From positions 62,001 through 126,000 of the forward strand of contig NZ_PGFD01000003.1 in NCBI RefSeq assembly GCF_002797535.1: DNA of 64,000 bases. Direction: 5' to 3'. Source of the stretch: Chryseobacterium geocarposphaerae (GTDB lineage Bacteria; Bacteroidota; Bacteroidia; Flavobacteriales; Weeksellaceae). Position numbers and translations under genes: made by a program. Numbering within the stretch: position 1 is the stretch's first letter; each line of letters opens with the position of its first letter. Below are positions 8,651 to 17,363 of the stretch, piece after piece. The notes under the pieces were generated by a model. It saw only the letters and a program-made list of their open reading frames with translations, was not told where the DNA came from and did no database searches.

Positions 8651-9961
8651 TTACTTTTCTGAAGTTGTAAATTCAATCAGAAAAGGTTTAAGTCTAATGC
8701 CTTTTATTGTTCTAAAATTATCTGAAATTAATAATTGGTAGTGACGATTAGGTTTCAGATCTGCTTCAAACATCCAGGATGTACCTTCTTCGTTAAAAAG
8801 TCTTTGCGGTTTGAGATCGGGGCAGAAGTCTTTTCCTAATGGGCCGAAGTCTATGCCGGTTCTTCTTTTGTCCAGCGGCTCGGAAAATTGAACGGTAATT
8901 TTTGTAAGTCCCGGCTTCACATTCCGACTGCCGTTTTCAAAAGGAAGCAGCTTTACAACGGTCGGTCTTCGATTCTCGTAGTCTTTATGGAGTTCCTGCA
9001 ATGTTTTTGGTAACAACCTGGTTAGATCAACAATGCGTTCTACTTCTTTTTCATTGGTATAATCAAGTTCTATGAGGTCTTTGATTGCTTTCCGCTTGTC
9101 TCCGGAAAGATTATAGTAACGCTCACAAATCTCGTAGCCGATGTAATATCCCAGGTCCCTGATTTTCAATGTATTTTTATTTTCACCCCAAAGCCAATTG
9201 TAGTTATTGCTCGTAATAAATAGGTCAGAAACAAACTGATCAATCACTTTCTTTTCATTGGCTTTTCCAAATTCAATGGCCGGTGTACTTGATTTTGTTA
9301 CGGTCACCTTGCAAGAAATAAATTCGGCCACGCCTTCATATAAACACATCGAAAGCAGATTTTCCACCAATTCCTTTTGTTGGGTATGCACATATTCGTG
9401 GGTGCACAGCAATGGAAGTTCCTGATAAGGATTTTGTGTCTGGTAGAATGGTTTTCTCCAGTCCGGCAGCTCATCGGTCACGGTATTATGGTCCGCCAAG
9501 GACAACTCACTTCCAATCAAAACCTTATCGCCTAGAATGGTACCGCCCGTACGGAAAGCCCCTACGGCAAAATAAATCGTTGCAGGCTTCAGTTCCGGAT
9601 ACGCTTTACTAAGCTTCCGGATGTTAGCCTTTATTTTGGGATAAAGTCTTTTCACCTTCAGTGTATTGGGCCTAATGGAATTCCAGAATTTAGGATATGT
9701 TGTAATGGCGCTGATAAATTCTTTTTCAGAATACCGGCGAACTTGCAGCAAAGCTTTCAACCCCGGCGTTCCTTTATCAAGATAAATATCTTTTAACAGA
9801 TTGTATTGTTCTGTAGTATCCCTGGTTGAACAAATCCGGTCATAGGCTTTCCAGAAAGTTTCGATATCATCTGAAACAATTACCTGCTTAAATTTTTGGC
9901 CGTACGTCAGTTGGGTAAATAGCAGGCACAGTATGATAGAAGGGAAGAGAAAATATTTCAT
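8651..9961 (-). CDS. Secreted DUF2268-like putative zinc metalloprotease
   Basis: 436 residues with a signal peptide (1-21, ending LTYGQ). Near residue 190 is THEYVHTQ, an HExxH zinc motif, followed about 22 residues later by YEGVAEF, whose Glu is placed like the third ligand of gluzincin peptidases. The preceding text (AVGAFRTGGTILGDKVLIGSE) resembles DUF2268-type predicted Zn-dependent proteases. The last 100 residues (VKPGLTKITVQFSEPLD to the end) look like a bacterial Ig-like fold of the Big_5 type, which could bind substrate or the cell surface. No operon partner is seen. Function beyond a probable peptidase is unknown. Confidence 0.72.
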   Translation of the reverse strand: MKYFLFPSIILCLLFTQLTYGQKFKQVIVSDDIETFWKAYDRICSTRDTTEQYNLLKDIYLDKGTPGLKALLQVRRYSEKEFISAITTYPKFWNSIRPNTLKVKRLYPKIKANIRKLSKAYPELKPATIYFAVGAFRTGGTILGDKVLIGSELSLADHNTVTDELPDWRKPFYQTQNPYQELPLLCTHEYVHTQQKELVENLLSMCLYEGVAEFISCKVTVTKSSTPAIEFGKANEKKVIDQFVSDLFITSNNYNWLWGENKNTLKIRDLGYYIGYEICERYYNLSGDKRKAIKDLIELDYTNEKEVERIVDLTRLLPKTLQELHKDYENRRPTVVKLLPFENGSRNVKPGLTKITVQFSEPLDKRRTGIDFGPLGKDFCPDLKPQRLFNEEGTSWMFEADLKPNRHYQLLISDNFRTIKGIRLKPFLIEFTTSEK

Positions 9962-10739
9962 CGTTTTTCCACTATATTAATAATTAATGTGTACAGGTAA
10001 AGAAAGGCAATCGAGCATCTCCATATACAAAAGTTAACCGGTAATGTGATATTCTATTGATAAGACAACGATCTTTCCTGAATTATTACATATAAATTTA
10101 TTTATTTGACTTTGCCCGGAGTATTTGATTTTATTTCTGTACTCCTGCTCCTATTTCGTATTATCTTTTTACAGCTTGCCTCGTCATTTAATTTCGATCG
10201 ATGTCTTTTAACTGCACTGATTTTCCAATTATTCTAGCGATAGATTTTTAGTTGATGGTTAGTATGCCCGTAGCATAATAACGATAAATGCTGTCAGTGA
10301 TCTTTTTCCTTCATATTTTTTGAATTAGATCATTCAAAATTAATTACAAGAAAGCTAAATCCACTTAACGATGGGTAAGTTTTACTTTTCGGTAATTCTT
10401 TTCTTGAACAGCTAAGACTTCCTGCAGATAATCCCAAGTAAGAAACGATGATTTTAAGATCTGATCCTGTTGTTTTCGTAGGAACAATACTGAATAGGTC
10501 ATTTTCAGAAGATATATACCTATTTTTTCTCAATGTTTTATAACAAACTCCTGCGGGCTGAAATATTTTCTTGTTCTCCAACAAATATTCATTCCGAAAT
10601 TTATTATAGAAATAGAAAAACACACTTCAGTATTTTATATAAAAAACTAGAAAAATTAAATCAATTTTAATAATGCTTTACTTACTGTAGCATAAAATTA
10701 AATTATATTTACTTTCTAAATGCTAAAAGAGTTTTTACA
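9962..10739. other. Long intergenic region, no convincing gene
   Basis: About 780 bp between divergent genes. It should hold both promoters. A 97-codon reverse-strand frame (10330-10623) has no recognisable domain and a low-complexity start, and I do not accept it as a gene. No repeat or RNA structure was identified. Confidence 0.4.
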
Positions 10740-11528
10740 ATGAAATTACAGTTATATCAGATAGATGCATTCACAGATGAGATTTTTGGTGGGAACCCCG
10801 CATGTGTTGTTCCTCTTGATGACTGGCTGCCGGATGAAACATTATTGAAAATTGCGAGAGAGAATGCCGTTGCTGAAACTGCTTTTTTTATTGATAATGG
10901 ACAGGAAATACAGCTTCGTTGGTTTACACCGGAGTTTGAGATGGATTTGTGCGGACACGCTACTCTGGCAAATGCCCACTGTCTTATTTCAATTTTAAAT
11001 TATCCAAGTAACTCTATAATTTTTGAAACCATAAGTGGAAAGCTTGAAGTTACTTTCAAAGATGATCTTTATTATCTGAATTTTCCTTCAAGAATGCCAA
11101 TTAATTCAGAATTGCCAGAAATTATTTCACGAGCATTAAGTATTCAGCCAAAAGAAATCCTCAAGGCAAGAGACTATGTTTTGGTTTACGATACAGAGGA
11201 AGATGTAAAAAACATCCAAATAAACCGGTCAATATTTGATCAAATCAATCTGGATCCGGGCGGAGTTGTTGTGACGTCAAAAGGTTCTAATAGCGATTTT
11301 GTGTCAAGATTCTTCACACCACAAGCCAGCATCCTTGAAGACCCTGTTACTGGCTCTGCGCATTGTTCACTCATTCCATTCTGGTCACAAAGACTTAGAA
11401 AAAATGAGCTTTTTGCAATTCAGCTTTCAGAAAGACAGGGAAAATTATTTTGTGAAAATAAAGACAAAAGAGTCATTATTGCCGATAAGGCAAAAACCTA
11501 TTCTGCCGGATATTTATGGATTGAATAA
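10740..11528 (+). CDS. PhzF family isomerase/epimerase
   Basis: 262 residues matching the PhzF family: MKLQLYQIDAFTDEIFGGNP at the N-terminus, where GNPA is the usual family motif, ENAVAETAFF with the Glu that is the catalytic acid/base in PhzF, LRWFTPEFEMDLCGHATLA, then DPVTGSAHCSLIPFW, the second half of the pseudo-symmetric diaminopimelate-epimerase-like fold. PhzF itself isomerises dihydro-hydroxyanthranilate in phenazine synthesis. No other phenazine gene is nearby, so this is an orphan homologue of unknown substrate. Length is normal for the family. Confidence 0.9.
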   Translation: MKLQLYQIDAFTDEIFGGNPACVVPLDDWLPDETLLKIARENAVAETAFFIDNGQEIQLRWFTPEFEMDLCGHATLANAHCLISILNYPSNSIIFETISGKLEVTFKDDLYYLNFPSRMPINSELPEIISRALSIQPKEILKARDYVLVYDTEEDVKNIQINRSIFDQINLDPGGVVVTSKGSNSDFVSRFFTPQASILEDPVTGSAHCSLIPFWSQRLRKNELFAIQLSERQGKLFCENKDKRVIIADKAKTYSAGYLWIE

Positions 11529-11661
11529 CAATATGCTTCTTTATACAATTATCAACTTAATATTGCAGAATCTTCAGAAACAGTAAAGAACTTAATCTAA
11601 ATTTAATTATGGATAAAAAAATATATTTTATACACTTGCTGAACGAATGTTAGCATTCAGG

Positions 11662-12642
11662 CTATATTGTTGCCAATATTTCCATTGTCTTTTTTTCTTT
11701 GCCTGATATTATTTTTAAAATGTCCGATGCCTGTTGAATATATTTAAAGTCTTTTGTTTCGCTTACTTTTTCGAAGAGTTGAGAAACTGATGTCCAAAGC
11801 TCTGCTATTTCAACAAATGCTTCGTGTCCTACCTGTAACTTGTCAAGTTTTAGGAAGTCATAACTTTCTTCTAAAAAATCGCGATACAAATTTCTGAATA
11901 ATGCCCCACCTGTTCCTGCTTTTTCCATAAGCATTGCAGATGTTTTAAAGTCGTTTTCAACATCTTTACTTGTCTTAAACCACTTAACAATTTCAGAACT
12001 GGTTCTGTAAATTCCTTTGTAACCGATATTCGTAATGGGCGGATTTATATATTCTGTCGCATTGTTTCTAATTGCTGTAATTATCGCCGCCTTTAAATCA
12101 TATTCTTTGGCTGTTTTGTGCAAAGTATAATACAAATTTTTAGATGACATCGGTCCTTTTTCCGCTCTTGCTAATGCCAGACTTTTCAGGCTCGTTTTTA
12201 CCAATCCGCCTTGTTGTTTAGTATCTACCAAGAAAGCATTATCATTGTCATAACCATAAAGCGCTGTATAATGGCCTGCAAAATGAAATGGACGTGAAAA
12301 ATATTCTAAGTGAAAACAATCCAATTTTAACCCGACTATTTGTCCATTATCAATCAGTTTCTTTACATTATCCCAGGCTTTTTGAGTTGATGAAGTTTCT
12401 TTAACTACCAATTCAAAGTTTAGATTTTTTGCAATATTTTCAGTTAATAAATCCGGCTTTACTCTCCCACCAATGAACGGAAAATCCATTGTTTTCATAT
12501 TCCAGAAAATAAAACCCAATCCTTGTCCAAGTCCGAACAACATTGGTTCTGAAAGTTCAATTTCAATTTGTCTCAACAATGTTCCGGTTGTTGTTGTTTC
12601 GCAATGTTGTCCGTCGAATGCTTTTAAGTTCTTTACTTTCAT
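11662..12642 (-). CDS. BtrH N-terminal domain / DUF4872 protein
   Basis: 326 residues. The N-terminal half begins MKVKNLKAFDGQHCETTTTG; a conserved His-Cys (H13, C14) followed by a Thr-rich helix start is the signature of the BtrH_N domain. GHYTALYGYDNDNAFLVDT near 145-163 supplies the His/Asp-containing core strands of this papain-like fold. The C-terminal half (TAIRNNATEYINPPITNIGYKGI to the end) fits DUF4872. BtrH makes acyl transfers in butirosin synthesis. No aminoglycoside or peptide-synthesis genes are nearby, so the role here is unknown. Confidence 0.75.
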   Translation of the reverse strand: MKVKNLKAFDGQHCETTTTGTLLRQIEIELSEPMLFGLGQGLGFIFWNMKTMDFPFIGGRVKPDLLTENIAKNLNFELVVKETSSTQKAWDNVKKLIDNGQIVGLKLDCFHLEYFSRPFHFAGHYTALYGYDNDNAFLVDTKQQGGLVKTSLKSLALARAEKGPMSSKNLYYTLHKTAKEYDLKAAIITAIRNNATEYINPPITNIGYKGIYRTSSEIVKWFKTSKDVENDFKTSAMLMEKAGTGGALFRNLYRDFLEESYDFLKLDKLQVGHEAFVEIAELWTSVSQLFEKVSETKDFKYIQQASDILKIISGKEKKTMEILATI

Positions 12643-12958
12643 TTAAGCATCATATTTGTTTCGCTGATCATTAATTTGTACCGAAAAGCACAACACAAAG
12701 CCGATATTATTGCTAAAGTTCACTGACGGGTGTTTCACGGCGCCCTGCTGTACAAATCTGCTGATTTCGGATATACTTTTTATATTTATAATCTGGTTCA
12801 TCCTAACCAATTTTTTTCTAGTTGATAATTTACAAATTAATTTGGGTTACTGCAATGCTATTGTCATTTCATTAGTGGCTGAACTTTGTACTTGTTGATT
12901 GTCAAAAGGCTTCCAATAAGTTCAATAACAAGATTTCAAGGGCGACTATAAATTTTTG
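12643..12958. other. Intergenic, nothing recognised
   Basis: Contains the leader of the BtrH_N-type gene and AT-rich sequence with small frames lacking protein-like character. Confidence 0.35.
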
Positions 12959-13129
12959 TCACTTGTTTTTATTGTATTTGTCCATCCATTTATAGAGTGT
13001 CGTCTTCGGAATACGGTACTCTTCTACGATCTGTACCTTGTTTTTTTCTTTACGTGTTATCATCTCAAGGATGAAATCGATAATTTCCTTCGTATAAATA
13101 TTTTCGAAATTGTGGAAGTTTCTTTTTTT
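12959..13129 (-). pseudogene. HTH (transposase OrfA-like) remnant
   Basis: The reverse strand reads NIYTKEIIDFILEMITRKEK, then NKVQIVEEYRIPKTTLYKWM, then DKYNKNK and a stop at 12961-12959. IVEEYRIPKTTLYKWMDKY is a clear helix-turn-helix of the kind found in IS3-type OrfA and Trp-repressor-like proteins. The frame stays open upstream to about 13181 but has no usable start codon, so it looks truncated. No terminal inverted repeats or OrfB were seen. Confidence 0.5.
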
Positions 13130-13231
13130 TATTAGGTGATACCGTATTGTAATTGATATTTCCTTGTGGAGCGTACAATATTAAATGTTGGGAGTATATT
13201 CTGAAAAAATGATATTACCAGATGAAGCTTT

Positions 13232-13636
13232 CTAGGCAAACTTCTTTTTCGCATCATCACTTACAGGTGTGAAAAAATTAATAAGATTTCCGTCCGGATC
13301 ACGGAATAACAATGACCTGTTTCCCCAAGGCATCGTAGTCGGTTCCTGGACAATTTCGGTGGCTATGTCTTTTATCCTTTGATAATCTTCATCTACATTT
13401 TCTACGAGAAATTCTATGATTACACTTTTGTTAGCAGCAGCTTCTGCTGTTCCTTCTCCGAAAAAAGCCAACGTCCTGGTGCTGCCAATTGCCAGAGTAA
13501 AAGACTTTAAAACTATTTCTGCAAAGTCATCAGTTGCCCACTTAGCCTTCGCTTTTGCCACCTGTTCATAAAACTTTACCAATCTTGTAATATCGGAAGT
13601 AATTATTCGTAATGATACTAAATTTGTGTTACTCAT
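13232..13636 (-). CDS. VOC family (glyoxalase/bleomycin-resistance-like) protein
   Basis: 134 residues from ATG 13636 (MSNTNLVSLRIITSDITRLV). The frame also opens nine codons earlier at a TTG, but that overlaps the -7 box TACCTTTG (13668-13661), so the ATG is preferred. It has two halves of the beta-alpha-beta-beta-beta fold: ITSDITRLVKFYEQV, then NVDEDYQRI and LLFRDPDGNLINFFTP, where DPDGN and the final Asn/Phe positions are typical of the superfamily. Such proteins include glyoxalases, dioxygenases and drug-binding proteins; the specific role is unknown. Confidence 0.88.
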   Translation of the reverse strand: MSNTNLVSLRIITSDITRLVKFYEQVAKAKAKWATDDFAEIVLKSFTLAIGSTRTLAFFGEGTAEAAANKSVIIEFLVENVDEDYQRIKDIATEIVQEPTTMPWGNRSLLFRDPDGNLINFFTPVSDDAKKKFA

Positions 13637-13660
13637 CTTGTTTTGCTTATGTTCGTTACA

Positions 13661-13668
13661 CAAAGGTA
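13661..13668 (-). promoter_or_regulatory. -7 box of the VOC gene
   Basis: TACCTTTG on the reverse strand, a perfect TAnnTTTG, about 25 nt before the chosen ATG. No convincing -33 element at the usual distance. Confidence 0.45.
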
Positions 13669-13850
13669 GAATGGAATGATGACAACAGTATGTCAGTTGG
13701 AATATTTTTCATATAGACGGATTCTAACTGCAAAGAGTAAAAAAGTAGTTTTTTCTAACGAGTTATTAATTGTATTATTTCACCACCAACTTTTACCGCT
13801 TCAACCATTTATTATATCATCGGTTTTAATATTTTGCTTTCTTTGTATTA

Positions 13851-14870
13851 ATGAATAAGAATGAGAAAAAAATATATCTTTACAGCGCCTTTTTGATCAC
13901 ACTAATGGTCAATTCTGCAAAACTGATGGCCCTTAACAGTGATGGGATTATCGCCCGTTACTGGCAGTTCAATATTGGGGAATATGGCTACCAGTTTTTG
14001 TATAATATGGCATTCTGCCTTTTGTTACTGTATCTTAATCTGTCCCAGGGTAAGTTTCTGAGTGTCTTTAGAGAAAACAAACAATACTGGAGACTCTATA
14101 TATTCAATGTCTTGGTGTTGGTGGCAGCAATTATACTGGGAAGTATGATCCATTCTTTGCTCTTTGGGACTCCCCAACTTACGGGAGGAAGAATCAGAGG
14201 ATATTTTGTCCGTTTTTTGCTCAGCAGTATCATGATTGCAGTCGTTATCCGCCTTATTCTTCTGATGCGTGAAAGCAGAAATAAGGACCTTATCAACGAG
14301 CAGCTCAATTCCGCTTACCTTAAGGCACAACTGCAATTGCTCCAGGAACAGCTTAACCCGCACTTTCTATTCAATACATTGAGCAGCCTTTCTGCCATAG
14401 TAAGGGAAAATCCAAATCTGGCTCAAAGCTATATTCTCCATCTTTCCAAAATCTTCAGATATACGCTAGTTCGTTCAGGTAACAATCTGATAAGTCTTGA
14501 GAAAGAGCTTGAGCACCTGAAATCCTATATACAGCTGGTAAAAATGCGGCTGGAAAATGCATTTCAGATTCATATCAATATCAGCGAAGATTGTATAAGC
14601 AAACAAATTCTTCATTTATCACTGCAACCCCTGGTGGAAAATGCTGTTAAACATAACAAAGCTACTCTTTCACATCCTTTAACTGTAGAGATTTATGAAG
14701 AAGACAAATGGCTTATTATCCGAAATAATCTCCAGCCCTCCATCAATGAGACAGAAGGCACCGGACTTGGTCTTACCAACCTGAATGAGAGATACAAACT
14801 GCAACTCCATAAAGAAATAGAGATTTTTCAGACAAAAGAATATTTCATCGTAAAGCTTCCCTTCTTATGA
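13851..14870 (+). CDS. LytS-type sensor histidine kinase
   Basis: 339 residues. Four hydrophobic segments in the first 145 residues (SAFLITLMV, YNMAFCLLLLYL, FNVLVLVAAIILG, SSIMIAVVIRLILLM) form a membrane sensor region with no periplasmic domain of size. Then comes the His_kinase (LytS/YehU-type) domain with EQLNPHFLFNTLSSL, whose His is the phosphorylation site, and an HATPase domain with PLVENAVKHN and GTGLGLTNLNERY. It overlaps the next gene by four bases (ATGA), so the pair is translationally coupled. The signal is unknown. Confidence 0.92.
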   Translation: MNKNEKKIYLYSAFLITLMVNSAKLMALNSDGIIARYWQFNIGEYGYQFLYNMAFCLLLLYLNLSQGKFLSVFRENKQYWRLYIFNVLVLVAAIILGSMIHSLLFGTPQLTGGRIRGYFVRFLLSSIMIAVVIRLILLMRESRNKDLINEQLNSAYLKAQLQLLQEQLNPHFLFNTLSSLSAIVRENPNLAQSYILHLSKIFRYTLVRSGNNLISLEKELEHLKSYIQLVKMRLENAFQIHINISEDCISKQILHLSLQPLVENAVKHNKATLSHPLTVEIYEEDKWLIIRNNLQPSINETEGTGLGLTNLNERYKLQLHKEIEIFQTKEYFIVKLPFL

Positions 14871-15646
14871 AAAAAAATTTACATATCGTCATTATCGAAG
14901 ATGAAGCTGCAACCGCAAGAAATCTTGAGTATATCCTGAAAGAAATCAACCCGGAAATCCAAATTGTGAAGACTTTACCAAGTATAGCAGAAGCAATGGA
15001 TTGGTTCAGATTAAACGATAGTGATTATGATCTGATATTTTCGGATATCAGACTTTCTGACGGATTATCATTTGAAATCTTTAAACAGATCAATATAAGA
15101 AAACCCGTTGTTTTTGTTACGGCATATAATGATTATGCGATCGAGGCATTCCGTAACAACGGTATTGATTATGTTTTAAAGCCTTTTGACACAGAAGAAA
15201 TACAGCGGACTTTACTTAAATATGATACTCTTATTGCTGATAATTCAAAAAATGGACAGGACAAAACGGAATCTCTGCTACAGGAGCTGCAGTATACAAC
15301 AAAGCAATATAAAAAATCCTTCCTTATTCATTACTGCGGCAGGCTTATCCCTGTTGACGCGGCTAAAATCAATTGGTTCCATACCGCAAATGAAATCGTA
15401 TACGCACATATGGCCGATGGCAGACAATATGTAGTGGAATTTACCCTGGAACAGCTGGAACATGAGCTCGATCCTACTCTCTTTTTCAGGGCTAACCGCC
15501 AATTCATTATCAACAAGAATGCTGTAGATGCCGTAGAATATTTCTTTAATGGCAGACTGCTGGTCAAAATACATCCGCTACCTCAGGAACAAATCCTTGT
15601 CAGCAAAGCAAAAGCAATGCATTTCAGAAAGTGGCTGGATCAATAA
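14867..15646 (+). CDS. LytTR family response regulator
   Basis: 259 residues: a receiver domain (acid pocket E11-D12, phosphoacceptor D60 in IFSDIRLSDG, Lys in YVLKPFD near 105) and a C-terminal LytTR DNA-binding domain (IPVDAAKINWFHTANEIVYA through LFFRANRQFIINKNAVDA). LytTR domains bind two 9-bp direct repeats on one DNA face. It is coupled to the kinase gene upstream. A direct repeat of that form with 12-bp spacing and a -7 box lies just after this gene (15651-15718), suggesting that it activates the two following genes. Confidence 0.93.
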   Translation: MKKNLHIVIIEDEAATARNLEYILKEINPEIQIVKTLPSIAEAMDWFRLNDSDYDLIFSDIRLSDGLSFEIFKQINIRKPVVFVTAYNDYAIEAFRNNGIDYVLKPFDTEEIQRTLLKYDTLIADNSKNGQDKTESLLQELQYTTKQYKKSFLIHYCGRLIPVDAAKINWFHTANEIVYAHMADGRQYVVEFTLEQLEHELDPTLFFRANRQFIINKNAVDAVEYFFNGRLLVKIHPLPQEQILVSKAKAMHFRKWLDQ

Positions 15647-15650
15647 TGAA

Positions 15651-15718
15651 TTCACCCCGGAATTTAGCAGCTTCATCCTTTTTTATCTTAAAGGAAATAA
15701 TCGTTCTTGATACATTTG
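15651..15718 (+). promoter_or_regulatory. Candidate LytTR site and promoter
   Basis: TTCACCCCG (15651-15659), a 12-bp spacer and TTCATCCTT (15672-15680) share TTCAnCC. A perfect -7 box TACATTTG (15711-15718) follows after 30 bp, about 27 nt before the ATG at 15745. There is no TTTG -33 element, as expected for an activator-dependent promoter. The layout matches the TTCACCAAG promoters at 45.2-47.1 kb. Confidence 0.5.
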
Positions 15719-15744
15719 TTTCATCAAAAATTAAAATTTCCAAG

Positions 15745-16128
15745 ATGATTATAAAACAAAAACAATGGCCCATTCTTGTGACAGCATTTCTATGTATGAC
15801 ATTTGCAAATGTAACGGCACAGGCAAAAAAGTTAAAGGACAGTACTCCCGAACAGCGTGCAAAAATGATGACGGAGTGGATGACAAGTAAATTAGCATTA
15901 AATACTAAGCAGGTTGAGCAGGTCTCTGCTCTTAATCTTCAGTACGCCCAAAAGAACGACCCGATTCTGCAAAGTAATGAAGGTAAACTCGCTAAATTCA
16001 AAAAACTGAAAGCTTTACAGAAAGAAAAATCCAATGCCCTGAGCCAAATTCTGGATGCAGGACAATACAAAAAATATGAGGAAATTAAAGATCAGATGGT
16101 TCAACATATTAAAGACAAAAGAAAATGA
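15745..16128 (+). CDS. Small secreted Lys-rich protein, function unknown
   Basis: 127 residues from ATG 15745 (MIIKQKQWPILVTAFLCMTF). The frame opens 38 codons earlier inside the response-regulator gene, but that part is not protein-like and the -7 box at 15711 supports the later start. It has a signal peptide (about 1-25, ending VTAQ), then a charged helical mature region (STPEQRAKMMTEWM, LNTKQVEQVSALNLQYAQ, LSQILDAGQYKKYEEIKDQM). This resembles the Spy/CpxP-like and DUF4890-like helical periplasmic proteins in layout. It overlaps the next gene by four bases. Confidence 0.8.
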   Translation: MIIKQKQWPILVTAFLCMTFANVTAQAKKLKDSTPEQRAKMMTEWMTSKLALNTKQVEQVSALNLQYAQKNDPILQSNEGKLAKFKKLKALQKEKSNALSQILDAGQYKKYEEIKDQMVQHIKDKRK

Positions 16129-17204
16129 AAAAACTATTCTATCCATGGGTAATGATTTTGTTTATTACCACTTCTGCATGCTCTCAAAGCACTAACGACA
16201 CTGAAGAAGCTGCTCCTATTCAGCCAAAACTTGGCAACAGCTTTCAGGGACCTATTCAGAAACCGGCATCAGGATATGGTGCAGACGGAAATTATGAAGT
16301 GGCTGAAATTGACTTTAGTAATCCACAGTATACGGGAACACAGGTTTCAATTTTCTATCCTAAAGGGATTACTTCTCCCAGACCTACTATATTCTTTTCA
16401 CATCCGTTTGGTGGTGAGGATAAAGAATACAATATAGAGCTGTATAACTTCATTGCCAAGAAAGGTTATGTGGTAGTATTTGTGCCTTATCGTACCATAG
16501 ACATCAGTGTTGATCACCGTTACCAAACCCTGTGGGAAGGCTTCATAAAGGCTGCTGCAGATTATCCCAACATTATTGATACTCAGAAAGTAGGCTTCAT
16601 GGGACATTCTTTTGGTGGTGGAGCAAGTATTGATCTTGCCTATAAAGCATTTACAGAAAAAGGATGGGGGCAGAACGGGCGTTTTCTTTTCACTATGGCT
16701 CCCTGGTATTCTTTTAACTGGAACAGTACATTAACGACCCAACAGCAATTGCAGAGCTTCCCTTCTAATACCAAAATGATTACGCAGGTCTATGACGAGG
16801 ATGATGTCAACGATCACAGAATGGCAATCGATATCTTTAAAAACATCAATATTTCTAATACTGAAAAAGATTTCATTTATATTAAATCATCTACAGTTAA
16901 CGGATACAATTATATAACAGATCACGCAATGCCAAGTTCCCGAAAAGTATTTGATGCATTGGACTATTATGGGGTATACCGTCTTTTGGATGCGATGATG
17001 GATTATAGTTTCAATGGAAACAGCAATGCCAAAAATGTTGCTTTAGGTAATGGTTCCGCTGCGCAGGTTACCATGCCTTCCTATAGCGGTCAATCGATGA
17101 CTCCGCTTGAAGTTACAGATAATCCCACACCGAAATATCCGCAAGGAAAATATCAGTTTCAATGCGGAGACAGTACCAATCCTCGAATTTCTTACTGCAA
17201 CTAA
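16125..17204 (+). CDS. Lipoprotein alpha/beta hydrolase
   Basis: 359 residues with a lipoprotein signal (ITTSACS, lipid Cys at 19). The core is an alpha/beta hydrolase: TIFFSHPFGGEDKEY (oxyanion region), VGFMGHSFGGGAS with the nucleophile Ser in GHSFGG, VYDEDDVNDH with probable acid residues, and a late His near DHAMPS. The arrangement is similar to chlorophyllase/dienelactone-hydrolase-like and PET-hydrolase-like proteins, with no evidence for substrate. It starts in an ATGA overlap with the small secreted protein gene, so the two are co-translated under the LytTR system. Confidence 0.82.
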   Translation: MKKLFYPWVMILFITTSACSQSTNDTEEAAPIQPKLGNSFQGPIQKPASGYGADGNYEVAEIDFSNPQYTGTQVSIFYPKGITSPRPTIFFSHPFGGEDKEYNIELYNFIAKKGYVVVFVPYRTIDISVDHRYQTLWEGFIKAAADYPNIIDTQKVGFMGHSFGGGASIDLAYKAFTEKGWGQNGRFLFTMAPWYSFNWNSTLTTQQQLQSFPSNTKMITQVYDEDDVNDHRMAIDIFKNINISNTEKDFIYIKSSTVNGYNYITDHAMPSSRKVFDALDYYGVYRLLDAMMDYSFNGNSNAKNVALGNGSAAQVTMPSYSGQSMTPLEVTDNPTPKYPQGKYQFQCGDSTNPRISYCN

Positions 17205-17252
17205 TATGAAAAACAGTCTTTCTTGAATAAAAACACATTTAAAATAATAAAT

Positions 17253-17290
17253 AAAAAGACTTTCCCGCTATGTGGAAGGTCTTTTTAATT
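17253..17290 (+). terminator. Intrinsic terminator
   Basis: AAAAAGACTTTCC (17253-17265) pairs with GGAAGGTCTTTTT (17274-17286) with one mismatch pair, ending in a T-run. It closes the LytTR-hydrolase operon. Confidence 0.8.
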
Positions 17291-17363
17291 ATGAAAAACT
17301 ATTTACTTTAGCAGATCAAAAAATGATCAATTAATAGTATATTGTATTCAAAAACAACTAACA

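Noticed and set aside
10330..10623. 97-codon reverse-strand frame in a long intergenic region
   Set aside because: No recognisable domain, low-complexity Tyr/Phe/Lys-rich start and no leader or terminator signal; it is probably chance.
15631..15744. N-terminal extension of the small secreted protein
   Set aside because: It begins inside the LytTR regulator gene and covers the direct repeat and -7 box; the signal peptide begins at the later ATG.
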